Shown: positions 18,933-28,016, counted from the stretch's first letter. The stretch: 64,000 nucleotides of DNA from Bin55 sp965220235 (GCA_965220235.1 OZ244815.1:3224001-3288000); one strand, 5' to 3'. Made by a program: numbers and translations. Notes: a model not told the origin generated them from the sequence alone.

Positions 18933-19995
18933 GCACCTCTGCCTGCTGTACTTCTTCCTGATACTCAGCGCATGTGGAACCGAGAAGAATCGCCCTCTTT
19001 CGATGAACGCGCTCTATGAAAACCCTGATGTCACTGGATTTTCAAGAGCCGAAAACGTAGTGACCTTCGAGTTTCCGCGGGAACATGGTGAACATCGGGA
19101 CTTTCAAACCGAGTGGTGGTACTTAGTAGGGATCGTCGCTGATGAAAATCAGAGAGAGTTCGGATTTCAATTCACGCTATTTCGTCAAGCATTGACATCA
19201 ACCATGCCATCTGAAGAGGCATGGCGAAGCGGTCAGGTCTACATGGCGCACTTTGCCATATCGGATATAGCCGCGCACGACCACGTCGCATTTGAACGAT
19301 TCTCGCGGGGTCATGAACGTTTAGCGGGTGTCTCGAGCGAACCGTTTAAGGCATTCCTCGAAGATTGGGTGTTGCAGTCGGTCAATACGACCTTCTCACC
19401 GCTCGAATTGCGAACACAGGATAGCGGTTACGCGCTTGAGATTGCATTAGAAGCTACAAAACCGCCGGTCTTACACGGTGAAGATGGTCTCTCGTGGAAA
19501 TCAGACAAGAATGCCAGTTACTACTACTCAATCCCTCGTTTGAAAGCAGTTGGAACGCTCACAACGCCTGAACAATCCTTTGAAGTCAGCGGGGAAGCGT
19601 GGTTAGATCGCGAATGGAGCACAGGCGTTCTAGATCCAAACTACCAGGGTTGGAACTGGCTCACGCTTCACCTAGACGATGGTCGTGATCTCGTCTTATT
19701 CAACCTAGTACCCAAAACCGAGTCCGTCGACGTCATGCCAGTGGGTATGCTCATTGACGAAAACGGGAGTCGCACGCGACTTCAGCCAAGCGAATGGGCA
19801 ATGAAGCCAATGCGCTTTTGGCGGACATGGCCTGTAAGTTGGGAGCTTGAGCTTCAAGGTAGGACACTCGCCATCGAACCAGCGTTCGACGACCAGTTGA
19901 TGTCAACTTCAGTGCGGTACTGGGAAGGTGTCGTATTTGTTTTTGACGGTAAAGAACGCGTGGGTACAGGCTACCTTGAACTCACTGGTTATTGA
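18922..19995 (+). CDS. AttH/CrtC-type lipocalin-like lipoprotein
   Basis: 357-residue lipoprotein with lipobox LSAC (Cys at about 18). The first domain begins with the diagnostic EWWYLVG after a PREHGEH segment, followed by FQFTLFRQAL and HFAISDI; the second has EAWLDREWS and GWNWLTLHL. These are the signatures of the AttH/carotenoid 1,2-hydratase (double lipocalin) family. In AttEFGH-type loci this protein sits outside the ABC transporter and is thought to handle a lipid-like substrate; hydratase activity is not implied. Translation is coupled to the permease by an 11-bp overlap. Confidence 0.88.
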   Translation: MSVKHLCLLYFFLILSACGTEKNRPLSMNALYENPDVTGFSRAENVVTFEFPREHGEHRDFQTEWWYLVGIVADENQREFGFQFTLFRQALTSTMPSEEAWRSGQVYMAHFAISDIAAHDHVAFERFSRGHERLAGVSSEPFKAFLEDWVLQSVNTTFSPLELRTQDSGYALEIALEATKPPVLHGEDGLSWKSDKNASYYYSIPRLKAVGTLTTPEQSFEVSGEAWLDREWSTGVLDPNYQGWNWLTLHLDDGRDLVLFNLVPKTESVDVMPVGMLIDENGSRTRLQPSEWAMKPMRFWRTWPVSWELELQGRTLAIEPAFDDQLMSTSVRYWEGVVFVFDGKERVGTGYLELTGY

Positions 19996-20039
19996 TCCGA
20001 CTGTTAAGCTTCGCCGACAGTAAGCGCTGAGAGCCGATC

Positions 20040-20648
20040 ATTTCTGAAAATCACCAGTCACCAAGCGACTTAGCCCTCACGTGGCGAAAGATCAAGTCTG
20101 AACACGGGGAGAATCTCAACATTCTTCAGGTTCGTCACGACTGGCTTGAACATCCTACGTCAAAAGCTGTGATGAAACGCCTCGTACTTGAGAGTGTGGA
20201 TTGGATCAATATCGTAGCGCTGACCGCTGAACACGAGTCTGTCATGGTGCGTCAGTATCGATTTGGGATCGGCGCATGCACGCTTGAAACGCCAGGAGGT
20301 ATGGTGGACGACGGCGAATCTCCCTTAGAAGCTGCGAAACGTGAGCTACTCGAGGAGACAGGCTATAAAAGTGATGATTGGGCGTACCTGGGAGCAGTTG
20401 AGCCGAATCCCGCATTCCACCCTCATCTATGCCACCACTTTCTTGCTCGCGATGTGACGCGCGTCGCTGATCTAGATCTCGGACCCGGCGAAGCTATAGA
20501 AATCGAAATTTGTGATCTCGATCGCCTTCGCGCGGCGATGCAAGACGGTAGTCTGCGACATTCGTTAGCGCTCTCGGCGCTTTCACGCGTGTATCCCTTG
20601 TGGCAACTTCCTCACACACAATCATTTGATACAGTTACTCGCCTCTAA
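20040..20648 (+). CDS. NUDIX hydrolase (ADP-ribose pyrophosphatase-like), possible ATT start
   Basis: NUDIX hydrolase of the ADP-sugar type: DWINIVALT, VRQYRFG, and the Nudix box GGMVDDGESPLEAAKRELLEETGY with all catalytic residues. The first usual start codons in frame are GTG 20169 and ATG 20172 (about 158 residues), but the 40-odd codons upstream read as the family's normal N-terminus (TWRKIKSEHG, QVRHDWLEHP). No ATG, GTG or TTG exists there back to the stop at 20028, only ATC 20037 and ATT 20040 after a GAGAG stretch. I therefore mark ATT 20040 as a tentative rare start (202 residues). A sequencing error or a degenerated start codon are alternatives. Confidence 0.72.
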   Translation: MSENHQSPSDLALTWRKIKSEHGENLNILQVRHDWLEHPTSKAVMKRLVLESVDWINIVALTAEHESVMVRQYRFGIGACTLETPGGMVDDGESPLEAAKRELLEETGYKSDDWAYLGAVEPNPAFHPHLCHHFLARDVTRVADLDLGPGEAIEIEICDLDRLRAAMQDGSLRHSLALSALSRVYPLWQLPHTQSFDTVTRL

Positions 20649-20663
20649 GAGGCTTAGATCGTC

Positions 20664-21896
20664 ATGCTTGGTTTCACCACTCGAATCCTGCACTCGGATC
20701 GCGAAGATGCGATAGAACACGGTTCGCTTCACAAACCCGTCCATGGCTCGGTTGCGTACGGCTATGAAGATGCCCGCGACCTTGCCGGTGTATTTCAAGG
20801 TACGCACAAAGGCTATTCGTATGGTAGGCAGGTCAACCCTACCGTATCAGCACTAGAAAAGCAGGTCAACGCGATGGAACGCGGACTTGATACGGTGTGT
20901 TTCTCAACCGGAATGGGCGCTATCGGTACGATGCTGTTTGCGTTACTACGTCACGGCGACCACTTTGTGTCAAGTTCGTTCTTGTTCGGCAACACGAATA
21001 GTCTGTTCAACAGCTTCGCTGCGCAAGGGCTTCAGGTTACGTTCGTTGACGCCACCGATGCACAACATGTGGCCGACGCGATTCGACCAGAAACTAAGCT
21101 AGTCTTCGTTGAGACCATCGCAAATCCAAGAACGCAAGTTGCAGACCTTGAAGGCATCGCCGATGTATGCGAACAGCACGGGGTGATTTACGTAGTCGAC
21201 AACACAATGACGACACCTTATCTCTATCAGCCGATCGATTCGAAAGCTGATATCGTGATCAATAGTTTGACGAAATACATCGGTGGCCACGGAAACGTTC
21301 TTGGTGGTTCGATCACCGATACGGGTCGCTATGACTGGCAATCGTTTGAGAATATCTACGACACGTATCAGAAAGGCGACTCGGCGAAATGGGGCATCAC
21401 CCAAATTAGGAAGAAAGGTCTACGGGATTTCGGCGCAACTCTAGACGCTGAAGCGGCGAATCGAATCGCATTGGGCGCCGAAACGCTCGCGTTGCGGGTC
21501 ACTAAACAATGCGAGAACGCACAACGCCTTTGCGACTACCTCAGTGCGCACCCAGCATGCAAAGCTGTCTACTATCCAGGATTACGGGATCATCCTGAAT
21601 TCGATCGTGCGAAGCGATTGTTCAGATTCCCAGGTGCGATTTTTTCGTTTGAGTTGACGGACGGTATCGATATTTTCGAGTTCATGAATTCGTTACGCGT
21701 CGTGATTAAGTCCAGTAATCTGGGTGACACAAGAACGTTGGCCATCCCTGTCGCTCACACGATTTATTACGAAATGGGACCTGAGCGGCGGGCGAGTATG
21801 GGTATCGACGATTCTTTGATTCGGATATCGACTGGTATAGAGGATTTTGATGATTTACGCACGGACTTCGACAACGCATTTGAGGCAACGACATGA
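20664..21896 (+). CDS. Cys/Met-metabolism PLP enzyme (homoserine sulfhydrylase-like)
   Basis: 410-residue fold-type I PLP enzyme. The cofactor lysine lies in NSLTKYIGGHGNVLGG, the phosphate-binding loop in FSTGMGAIGTML, and the substrate-side YSYGRQVNPT motif precedes it. This is the family of cystathionine gamma-synthase, methionine gamma-lyase and O-acetyl- or O-succinylhomoserine sulfhydrylase, so it acts in homocysteine/methionine metabolism; which reaction cannot be fixed by eye. ATG at 20664; its stop overlaps the SDR start (ATGA), so the two are co-translated. Confidence 0.88.
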   Translation: MLGFTTRILHSDREDAIEHGSLHKPVHGSVAYGYEDARDLAGVFQGTHKGYSYGRQVNPTVSALEKQVNAMERGLDTVCFSTGMGAIGTMLFALLRHGDHFVSSSFLFGNTNSLFNSFAAQGLQVTFVDATDAQHVADAIRPETKLVFVETIANPRTQVADLEGIADVCEQHGVIYVVDNTMTTPYLYQPIDSKADIVINSLTKYIGGHGNVLGGSITDTGRYDWQSFENIYDTYQKGDSAKWGITQIRKKGLRDFGATLDAEAANRIALGAETLALRVTKQCENAQRLCDYLSAHPACKAVYYPGLRDHPEFDRAKRLFRFPGAIFSFELTDGIDIFEFMNSLRVVIKSSNLGDTRTLAIPVAHTIYYEMGPERRASMGIDDSLIRISTGIEDFDDLRTDFDNAFEATT

Positions 21897-22660
21897 GCGA
21901 CGAATTTAGTGGCAAGACCGTCATCGTGACGGGAGGAGCGGGTGGTATCGGTACCGCTGCAGTTCACTACCTTGCAAACAGAGGCGCGAATGTCGTTGCG
22001 GTCGATCTCGAAGAAGACGCGCTTCGTGCAAGTACGAAAGGTCTAAGCGAAGACTCGGTTTCCATTTGTGCGGCAGATGTCGCGCTTGCGGACGACAACC
22101 ATCGCATGGCGGAACACGCGATGGATAGATTTGGCAGCATCGACGGTTTTCTGGCAAATGCAGGCATCGAAGGGCAAGTAACCGACACTCTCAACTACGA
22201 TGAAGACATATTCGACCGCGTAATGGCGGTCAACGTCAAAGGAGTGTGGTTAGGCCTACGTGCAGTGATACCCCAAATGATCGAACAACGGTCTGGCAGT
22301 ATCGTGATTACTTCCAGTGTCGCTGGACTCTCGGGTGCACCCGGAATAACGCCTTACAGCACGAGTAAGCATGCAGTCATCGGTTTGATGCGATCCGTGG
22401 CTAAGGAATACGCTCAATTCAACATCCGCGTGAACACCGTCAATCCGTCCCCAGTGGAGACTCGTATGATGCGCAGCTTAGAGCAGGGGATGGCACCCGA
22501 CGATATGAACGCGGCGAAGACACGCATTGCAGCCAGAATACCGCTTGGTCGGTACGCCGATCCACGTGAAATCGCTCAAGTCATGGCGTTCCTGTTAAGC
22601 GATGAAGCATCGTGGGTCACCGGTTCTGTTTACACGGTTGACGGTGGTAACACCGCATAG
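21893..22660 (+). CDS. Short-chain dehydrogenase/reductase
   Basis: 255-residue classical SDR. NAD(P)-binding TGGAGGIG near the N-terminus, an Asp after strand 2 (VVAVDLEEDA) favouring NAD(H), NAG in the fourth strand (FLANAGIEG), catalytic Ser (ITSSVAG) and YSTSKHA, and the C-terminal VTGSVYTVDGG. Begins inside the stop of the PLP-enzyme gene and ends 8 bp before purC. Substrate unknown; keto-acyl or polyol reduction are common in the family. Confidence 0.9.
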   Translation: MSDEFSGKTVIVTGGAGGIGTAAVHYLANRGANVVAVDLEEDALRASTKGLSEDSVSICAADVALADDNHRMAEHAMDRFGSIDGFLANAGIEGQVTDTLNYDEDIFDRVMAVNVKGVWLGLRAVIPQMIEQRSGSIVITSSVAGLSGAPGITPYSTSKHAVIGLMRSVAKEYAQFNIRVNTVNPSPVETRMMRSLEQGMAPDDMNAAKTRIAARIPLGRYADPREIAQVMAFLLSDEASWVTGSVYTVDGGNTA

Positions 22661-22668
22661 AAGAGAAA

Positions 22669-23595
22669 ATGGTTCAGTTAGTCACAGAAACAAATCTAAA
22701 TCTACCTAACAAGCGTGTTGGCAAGGTTCGGGACCTATACGAGACGACATTACCTGACGGCGACCCAGGACTGCTGATCATTGCAACGGATCGGGTAAGC
22801 GCGTTCGATGTTGTTCTGAATACCGGATTGCCCGGAAAAGGCATCGTTCTCACACAAATATCCAAGTTCTGGTTCGATTTCTTCGCCGATGATGTCGATC
22901 ATCATTTAGTTACCACGAACGTTGAAGAGGTTCCTGGACTGTCAGATGAGGAACGCCTGCAGTTGCGCGGACGTGTGAAACTTTGTCGCAAAGCGAGCGT
23001 GATACCTGTCGAGTGCATCGCTCGAGGGTACATCACCGGCAGCGGTTGGAAGGACTATCAACGTAGCGGCAAAGTCTGTGGTATCCCATTACCTTCCGGT
23101 CTCCGCAACAGCGACCGTTTGGAAGAGCCATTGTTCACGCCTTCAACGAAAGCCGAACAAGGGGATCACGACGAGAACATTAGTTTCGAAGAAGGCGTCA
23201 AGATCATTGGCGAGGAGAAAATGACGTGGCTTCGTGACACGACGCTTTCGTTATACAACCGTGCTCGGGAGCACGCAAACGAACGAGGCATCATTCTTGC
23301 CGATACGAAATTGGAGTTCGGCGTTCAAAACGGCTCAAACGCACCGATTCTAATTGACGAAATCTTCACGCCAGATAGCTCCAGGTTTTGGCCAGCGGAC
23401 GACTGGGAACCTGGAAGGGAACAAGAAAGTTACGACAAGCAAATCGTTCGCAACTACCTCGAAACGCTTGTATCGGCTGGAAGCTGGGACAAAACCTCAC
23501 CAGGTCCGGATTTGCCAGACGATGTCATCGAACGCACCATGCGTCGTTACCTAGAGGCGTACGAACATCTGACAGGACAAACACTCGAACTATAG
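22669..23595 (+). CDS. purC: Phosphoribosylaminoimidazole-succinocarboxamide synthase
   Basis: 308-residue SAICAR synthase of purine biosynthesis, joining aspartate to CAIR with ATP. Motifs: GKVRDLYE near the N-terminus, IATDRVSAFDVVL, VECIARGYITGSGWKDY, and LADTKLEFG with DEIFTPDSSRFWP. The length is that of the longer (yeast-like) class rather than the 237-residue E. coli enzyme, and both exist in bacteria. ATG at 22669 is preceded by AAGAGAAA. The next small gene begins 5 bp after the stop. Confidence 0.96.
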   Translation: MVQLVTETNLNLPNKRVGKVRDLYETTLPDGDPGLLIIATDRVSAFDVVLNTGLPGKGIVLTQISKFWFDFFADDVDHHLVTTNVEEVPGLSDEERLQLRGRVKLCRKASVIPVECIARGYITGSGWKDYQRSGKVCGIPLPSGLRNSDRLEEPLFTPSTKAEQGDHDENISFEEGVKIIGEEKMTWLRDTTLSLYNRAREHANERGIILADTKLEFGVQNGSNAPILIDEIFTPDSSRFWPADDWEPGREQESYDKQIVRNYLETLVSAGSWDKTSPGPDLPDDVIERTMRRYLEAYEHLTGQTLEL

Positions 23596-23600
23596 AACGC

Positions 23601-23942
23601 TTGGACTGGGACACCTACAAGGAGCTAAGTCACAGCCCACCTTACTTTACTCGGTGGGCGCTTGATCGTACCGCAACACATGTGACGGGGACGCTCCTCG
23701 ATCAACTGGAACGCTGTAAATCCGGGGACGCTCTCGAGAAACCACCGGATCATAAAGGTGGACCTGAAACTGACGTGCTAAGACTTGAGTTAAGCGTTGA
23801 AAGTGTCCGCTCTGTGGTGGAAGCACTGCAGAACGCTCGAGCTCAAGCGAAACTCTCAGAAGGCTCATCCCAACCCAACTTAGGTACTCTCATCAAGAGT
23901 TGGGAGGAATATGAACAGTGGCTGCGCGAAGATTCGACGTGA
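23601..23942 (+). CDS. Small hypothetical protein downstream of purC
   Basis: 113 residues from TTG 23601, just after the purC stop; the frame is open upstream only as an overlap inside purC. The protein is polar and helical (DWDTYKELSHSPPYFTRW, then RLELSVESVRSVVEALQNARAQ), without membrane segments or known motifs. Composition and the tight link with purC suggest a real gene, but I do not recognise the family. The 170 bp after it, up to the biotin-carrier gene, hold no convincing gene or signal. Confidence 0.5.
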   Translation: MDWDTYKELSHSPPYFTRWALDRTATHVTGTLLDQLERCKSGDALEKPPDHKGGPETDVLRLELSVESVRSVVEALQNARAQAKLSEGSSQPNLGTLIKSWEEYEQWLREDST

Positions 23943-24112
23943 AATCTGAGAAGTACACGAAATGTTTGAGGTACATCCTCGTCGCACGCAGCCTATCGGG
24001 CTCCGCCAAGAAACACCCAAAGTAAAATCTCGCGTTCCTGCAATCCGTCGTCACGTCGACGATGTGTGCCAGGAGCCGTATTTTTCCCGCAGCAAAAAGG
24101 CGATCCATTTGC

Positions 24113-24334
24113 ATGGCTACGCACAACGTTGAAAGCGAAGTAACAGGAAGTGTCTGGAAGGTTCAAGTTGAGGTCGGCGATAGCGTCTCAGAGGGCGACG
24201 TAATCCTGATCCTTGAATCAATGAAGATGGAAATTCCAGTCGAAAGTCCAGCTGACGGGACTGTAGCCGAGTTGAGAGTGCAGCCTGAAGAAGCTGTAGA
24301 AGAAGATCAAGTCGTCGCAGTCATTCAAAGTTAA
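24113..24334 (+). CDS. Stand-alone biotin carboxyl carrier (biotinyl) domain protein
   Basis: 73-residue biotinyl-lipoyl domain with the biotinylation motif ESMKMEI (Lys as acceptor) and the symmetrical hammerhead repeats (GSVWKVQVEVGDSV / GTVAELRVQPEEAV). It shuttles carboxyl groups between a biotin carboxylase and a carboxyltransferase. ATG 24113 gives the usual short N-terminus; an in-frame ATG 51 bp upstream adds residues without domain character. It lies 21 bp before the crotonase and upstream of the carboxyltransferase, which it very probably serves. No biotin carboxylase gene is in the window. Confidence 0.85.
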   Translation: MATHNVESEVTGSVWKVQVEVGDSVSEGDVILILESMKMEIPVESPADGTVAELRVQPEEAVEEDQVVAVIQS

Positions 24335-24355
24335 AGTACCAGTAGAGGAAGTGTC

Positions 24356-25180
24356 ATGTCCGATCTCGTAACCATCAACGTTGAAGAAGGTATCGCTGAC
24401 GTACGCCTGAATCGACCAGACAAGTACAACGCAATTTCGCCGGAAATGTTTCAAGCATTGAATAGTGCCGGAAACCAGTTACTGGAAGCCAACGACGTAC
24501 GTGCCGTTGTGTTGTCAGGTAACGGACCTGGTTTCTGTGCCGGCCTCGACATGAACAGCTTCCAAGGTATGGCTGATCGATCCGAGTCGCGTTCGAGTGA
24601 TGATCAATCCCAGTCTGACGTGTCGGTAGAGCAAACCAAAACCGCAGAAAACCACGCTCAACGTGCAGCATATGTATGGCGTCGATTGCCAATGCCTGTG
24701 ATCGCTGCTATTCATGGCGTGGCCTACGGTGGGGGGTGCCAGATTGCACTCGCGACAGACATTCGATTTGCCGAACCCTCCGCGAAGTTGTCGGTACTCG
24801 AAATCAAGTGGGGCTTGATTCCCGATATGTCCATAACACAAACACTCCGCCAGACCGTCCGCATGGACGTCGCGAAGGAACTAACGTTCACCGGTCGTAT
24901 CCTCAATGCAGAAGAAGCGAAGGAACTCGGTTTGGTCACACATGTCACCGAAAACGCTCGGGACGCAGCACTCAATCTGGCCCGTGAGATTGCGGGTCGC
25001 TCGCCAACCGCCGTTCGTGCAGGCAAGCACTTACTTGAGACCACATGGCACGCTGACGACGAATCGGGATTCGGGTTAGAGGCTAAATTGCAGACGGGTT
25101 TGATTGGCTCGCCGAATCAAGTTGAAGCGATCAAAGCCAATTTCGAAAACCGCGATCCGAATTTCACGGACGTTGCATAA
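24356..25180 (+). CDS. Enoyl-CoA hydratase/isomerase family protein (crotonase)
   Basis: 274-residue crotonase. Oxyanion-hole strands GPGFCAGLDMNSF and VAYGGGCQIAL bind the acyl-CoA thioester; the fold C-terminus with PTAVRAGKHLLE is typical. A 30-residue polar insertion rich in Ser/Gln/Asp follows the first active-site loop. The glutamates of a true hydratase are not evident at the expected places (LSVLEIKWGLIPD), so isomerase or lyase activity is possible. It sits between the biotin carrier and the carboxyltransferase, with 17-21 bp gaps, which suggests a shared catabolic pathway for a branched or unsaturated acyl-CoA. Confidence 0.88.
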   Translation: MSDLVTINVEEGIADVRLNRPDKYNAISPEMFQALNSAGNQLLEANDVRAVVLSGNGPGFCAGLDMNSFQGMADRSESRSSDDQSQSDVSVEQTKTAENHAQRAAYVWRRLPMPVIAAIHGVAYGGGCQIALATDIRFAEPSAKLSVLEIKWGLIPDMSITQTLRQTVRMDVAKELTFTGRILNAEEAKELGLVTHVTENARDAALNLAREIAGRSPTAVRAGKHLLETTWHADDESGFGLEAKLQTGLIGSPNQVEAIKANFENRDPNFTDVA

Positions 25181-25197
25181 CGCGATCGTAAAGAGCC

Positions 25198-26754
25198 ATG
25201 AGCTGGGCAGAGGAAGTCGAGGAACTAAAGCGACGGCGTGAATTAGCGAAGCAGCAAGGCGGACCGGAAGGAATCGCCAAGCAACACGGTTATGGTCGTA
25301 TGACCATTCGTGAACGAATTCATACGTTACTTGACGAAGGCTCATTTCAGGAACAAGGCAAAGCCACGGCCGTCCCCGATTACGATGATGACGACAACTT
25401 CCTTGGCTTTGTTCCAGCAAATTACGTTCTAGGCTTCGGTCGAATCGACGACCGACGCGTAGTCGTGGGCGGTGAAGACTTCACGCTAAAAGGCGGATCT
25501 CCCAACGCTGCCGGGTTGCGAAAGAGCATCTACGCAGAGCATCTGGCGATCCAATACAAGATTCCGCTAGTGCGGATGCTTGAAGGTGGCGGTGGAAGCG
25601 TAAAAAGTAGTGGCAAGCGCGGTGGCTCTTCAGGCGGTGATTCAGTTTTCTCCGAACCGAGATTCAAGGTTATTGCCGACGCAATGGGAGAAGTACCTGT
25701 CGTTTCAATGGCAGGTGGAGCCGTCGCTGGTTTTCCTGCCGGTCGAATGGCGGCATCGCATTTTTCCGTGATGTCAGCAGATACGGCGCAAATCCTTGTA
25801 GCCGGACCCAAAGTCGTGGAGCGCGCCCTGGGTGTGGATATGACCAAAGACGAACTCGGTGGTGCCCATATCCATGCAAAGAGCGGTGTCGTCGATAACG
25901 TCGCCGAGAACGAAACCGAAGCACTGATGCAGTCTCGTCGATTCTTGAGCTATCTACCCAGTAGCGTATACCAAAGAACACCTCGTTATCCGTGCGAAGA
26001 CAATCCCGAACGGATGGAGGAGGAACTGCTCGACGTTGTGCCTCGTGACTCGCGAAGCGTCTTCAACATGCGCACGGTCATTGAGATGATCGTCGATCTC
26101 GGATCGTTCTTTGAAATGGGTAAGGACTTCGGAAGGAGTCAAATCGTCGGACTAGCCCGAATTAATGGGCAACCAGTCGGCATCCTCGCTAACAACAACC
26201 GAGTGTATGCAGGAGCGATGACCGCTGAAGCAGCGCAGAAATATCGTCGGTTTGTCGAATTGTGTGACACCTTCCATGTTCCCGTCGTAAATTTCATCGA
26301 CCAGCCGGGCTTCATGATCGGTCCCGAAGCCGAAAAGAAAGGTACGATCCGTTATGGGATGGCTGCGGTCGCAGCTGCTGCACAAGCTACGATGCCCTGG
26401 TGTGCAATTCAAGTCCACAAGGGTTTTGGTGTCGCGACGGCCGCTCACTATGCTCCGAATGCGTACGTATTAGCGTGGCCGTCAGTCGAATCTGGTGCCT
26501 TACCGCTAGAGGGCGGCGTGGCCGTCGCTTTCCATCGTGAAATCGAGGCTGCAGATGACCCGGTGGCGAAACGTACAGAGATCGAAGAACGTCTACGAGC
26601 CGCGAGATCACCGTTCCCACGTGCGGAATCATTTGGTGTTCATGAGTTGATCGACCCGCGCGAGACGCGGCCTACTCTGTGTCAGTGGATCGATTGGATA
26701 CAACCACAACTCGACGAACTCAAAGGACCGGTTAACTTCACGATGAGACCATAA
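25198..26754 (+). CDS. Acyl-CoA carboxylase, carboxyltransferase subunit
   Basis: 518-residue carboxyltransferase of the PccB/MccB type, which moves CO2 from carboxybiotin to an acyl-CoA. Features include RMTIRERIHTLLDEGSF, GGSVKSSGKRGG (acyl-CoA-binding region), AGGAVAGFPAG, and FIDQPGFMIG in the second crotonase-like half, followed by GFGVATAAHYAPNAYVLAWP. The length matches the family. Substrate (propionyl-, methylcrotonyl- or geranyl-CoA) cannot be assigned. Forms a unit with the upstream biotin-carrier and crotonase genes. Confidence 0.93.
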   Translation: MSWAEEVEELKRRRELAKQQGGPEGIAKQHGYGRMTIRERIHTLLDEGSFQEQGKATAVPDYDDDDNFLGFVPANYVLGFGRIDDRRVVVGGEDFTLKGGSPNAAGLRKSIYAEHLAIQYKIPLVRMLEGGGGSVKSSGKRGGSSGGDSVFSEPRFKVIADAMGEVPVVSMAGGAVAGFPAGRMAASHFSVMSADTAQILVAGPKVVERALGVDMTKDELGGAHIHAKSGVVDNVAENETEALMQSRRFLSYLPSSVYQRTPRYPCEDNPERMEEELLDVVPRDSRSVFNMRTVIEMIVDLGSFFEMGKDFGRSQIVGLARINGQPVGILANNNRVYAGAMTAEAAQKYRRFVELCDTFHVPVVNFIDQPGFMIGPEAEKKGTIRYGMAAVAAAAQATMPWCAIQVHKGFGVATAAHYAPNAYVLAWPSVESGALPLEGGVAVAFHREIEAADDPVAKRTEIEERLRAARSPFPRAESFGVHELIDPRETRPTLCQWIDWIQPQLDELKGPVNFTMRP

Positions 26755-26763
26755 TCCTGTCTT

Positions 26764-26961
26764 ATGGCAGCATTGATTTTGAGCGTCGCAGGGTCCGTCG
26801 TTCTCGGCGCGTTGCTTTGGTTGATTATCGGACCGCGACTCAATCTAAATGAAGAACCTGTACAGAACGAGGTGTTAAACGTTCTGTGCTACATGGGGAT
26901 CGCGTTTGTGATCATCTTCCCTCTGGTGATATTTGTTCTTTCTGACACGTCCTTCGGATGA
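26764..26961 (+). CDS. Small two-helix membrane protein
   Basis: 65 residues with two hydrophobic helices (about 3-22 and 41-60) joined by a polar loop. It begins 9 bp after the carboxyltransferase stop and ends directly against the convergent CmcJ-type gene (no gap). No motif identifies it; the position suggests it belongs to the carboxylase operon, perhaps as a membrane anchor or an unrelated small protein. Confidence 0.6.
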   Translation: MAALILSVAGSVVLGALLWLIIGPRLNLNEEPVQNEVLNVLCYMGIAFVIIFPLVIFVLSDTSFG

Positions 26962-27915
26962 TCAGGGGTACTTAACAACCCATTCGGAAGGTGTACCATC
27001 CGGAAGTTCCACTGGGATTTGTGCCTGAAACCGACGAACTCTTTCCACTTTATTTTGTTCTGTTCCGAAGAGCGCTAGTAATCGCACTTCAATTGTTTCT
27101 CGCAAAGGCTCGTCGTCGGGTACATTAGGTACATCAATTGCGCCGTGATAGACGCAACGTCGATTTGGTGATTCCTCCATGCTGTCGTACTGCTTAAAGA
27201 TGAGAAGCTCATTCGGCTGCATATTCGGGTAGTAGTACCACCTTTGCGCTTTGTTGAAAGCCAGTCGATAACTGACGAGCTTGCGTGGATGCTTTGTCTG
27301 ATTCCAGGAATCTGCGTAGATCATGTCGCTTGGATCAACGCTATTCATGTCACACAACGACAGCGGCATGGTCCGAATTGGTCGAGTTGGATCCGAGCTC
27401 TGCCAGAAGTTAAAAACTTGGAAATGTCGTCCGTCGACTAGTGGTGCCCACCCAGGTTCTGAGTAAGGCGTGACGTCTGAGTGAATTCCACCGTACACAC
27501 CATCGCTTCCATTTGGGGTCGCTCGTGCGCCGCGCGGATGCCCGACAGGTAGACCACCATACCCGTTGCGATACTGATGCTGTGAAACCTTCACCGCGGA
27601 ACATCCTGTCAGATCTTGCAGCAATCTGGCGTACTCTTCGTACAAAACCGATGTCACCATTGCTTGATCCGACATATCGGCGCACTGCGTTTCGTGCTCG
27701 ACGAGTGTGAAGCCAACGGTTGAGACGTTCGGTGAAGGTACGAGCTCCCGCGCGTCGTACACCTTCAGTGGGTGTGCGTAGTACATCCACCTACGCTCGT
27801 TCTCGTCGGTAACGGATTCAGGCGGCGGCATCCGGGTGCCGCGATAGCAGTCATTTGCGTAGTTGCCTAGCACCTCCACGTGTGTCGAGTGCTTAGACAT
27901 CGAGTATTGTGACAT
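26962..27915 (-). CDS. CmcJ/NvfI-type Fe(II)-dependent oxygenase (copy 1)
   Basis: 317 residues of the CmcJ/NvfI/AsaB family, found in natural-product tailoring (cephamycin 7-alpha-methoxylation partner CmcJ; fungal endoperoxidase NvfI). The putative iron site is H145-x-D147 (GGIHSDV), with a later His in VYHGAI and an Arg in TIEVR that could bind 2-oxoglutarate. Family blocks LSLCDMNSVDPSDM and YYYPNMQPNELLIFKQYDS are clear. A paralogue lies at 46043-47047. The gene precedes no operon partner closely; the TonB receptor gene is 101 bp upstream on the same strand, so the two may be expressed together. Confidence 0.8.
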   Translation of the reverse strand: MSQYSMSKHSTHVEVLGNYANDCYRGTRMPPPESVTDENERRWMYYAHPLKVYDARELVPSPNVSTVGFTLVEHETQCADMSDQAMVTSVLYEEYARLLQDLTGCSAVKVSQHQYRNGYGGLPVGHPRGARATPNGSDGVYGGIHSDVTPYSEPGWAPLVDGRHFQVFNFWQSSDPTRPIRTMPLSLCDMNSVDPSDMIYADSWNQTKHPRKLVSYRLAFNKAQRWYYYPNMQPNELLIFKQYDSMEESPNRRCVYHGAIDVPNVPDDEPLRETIEVRLLALFGTEQNKVERVRRFQAQIPVELPDGTPSEWVVKYP

Positions 27916-28016
27916 GCCGTTTCAACATGTTCGCGAATCGCGCTGACCAGATCGCTAAATTTGATTCTGTATATCTTAGGGTCGCGTCTATTCCAACGTG
28001 AATGGATTCGTCTAAT

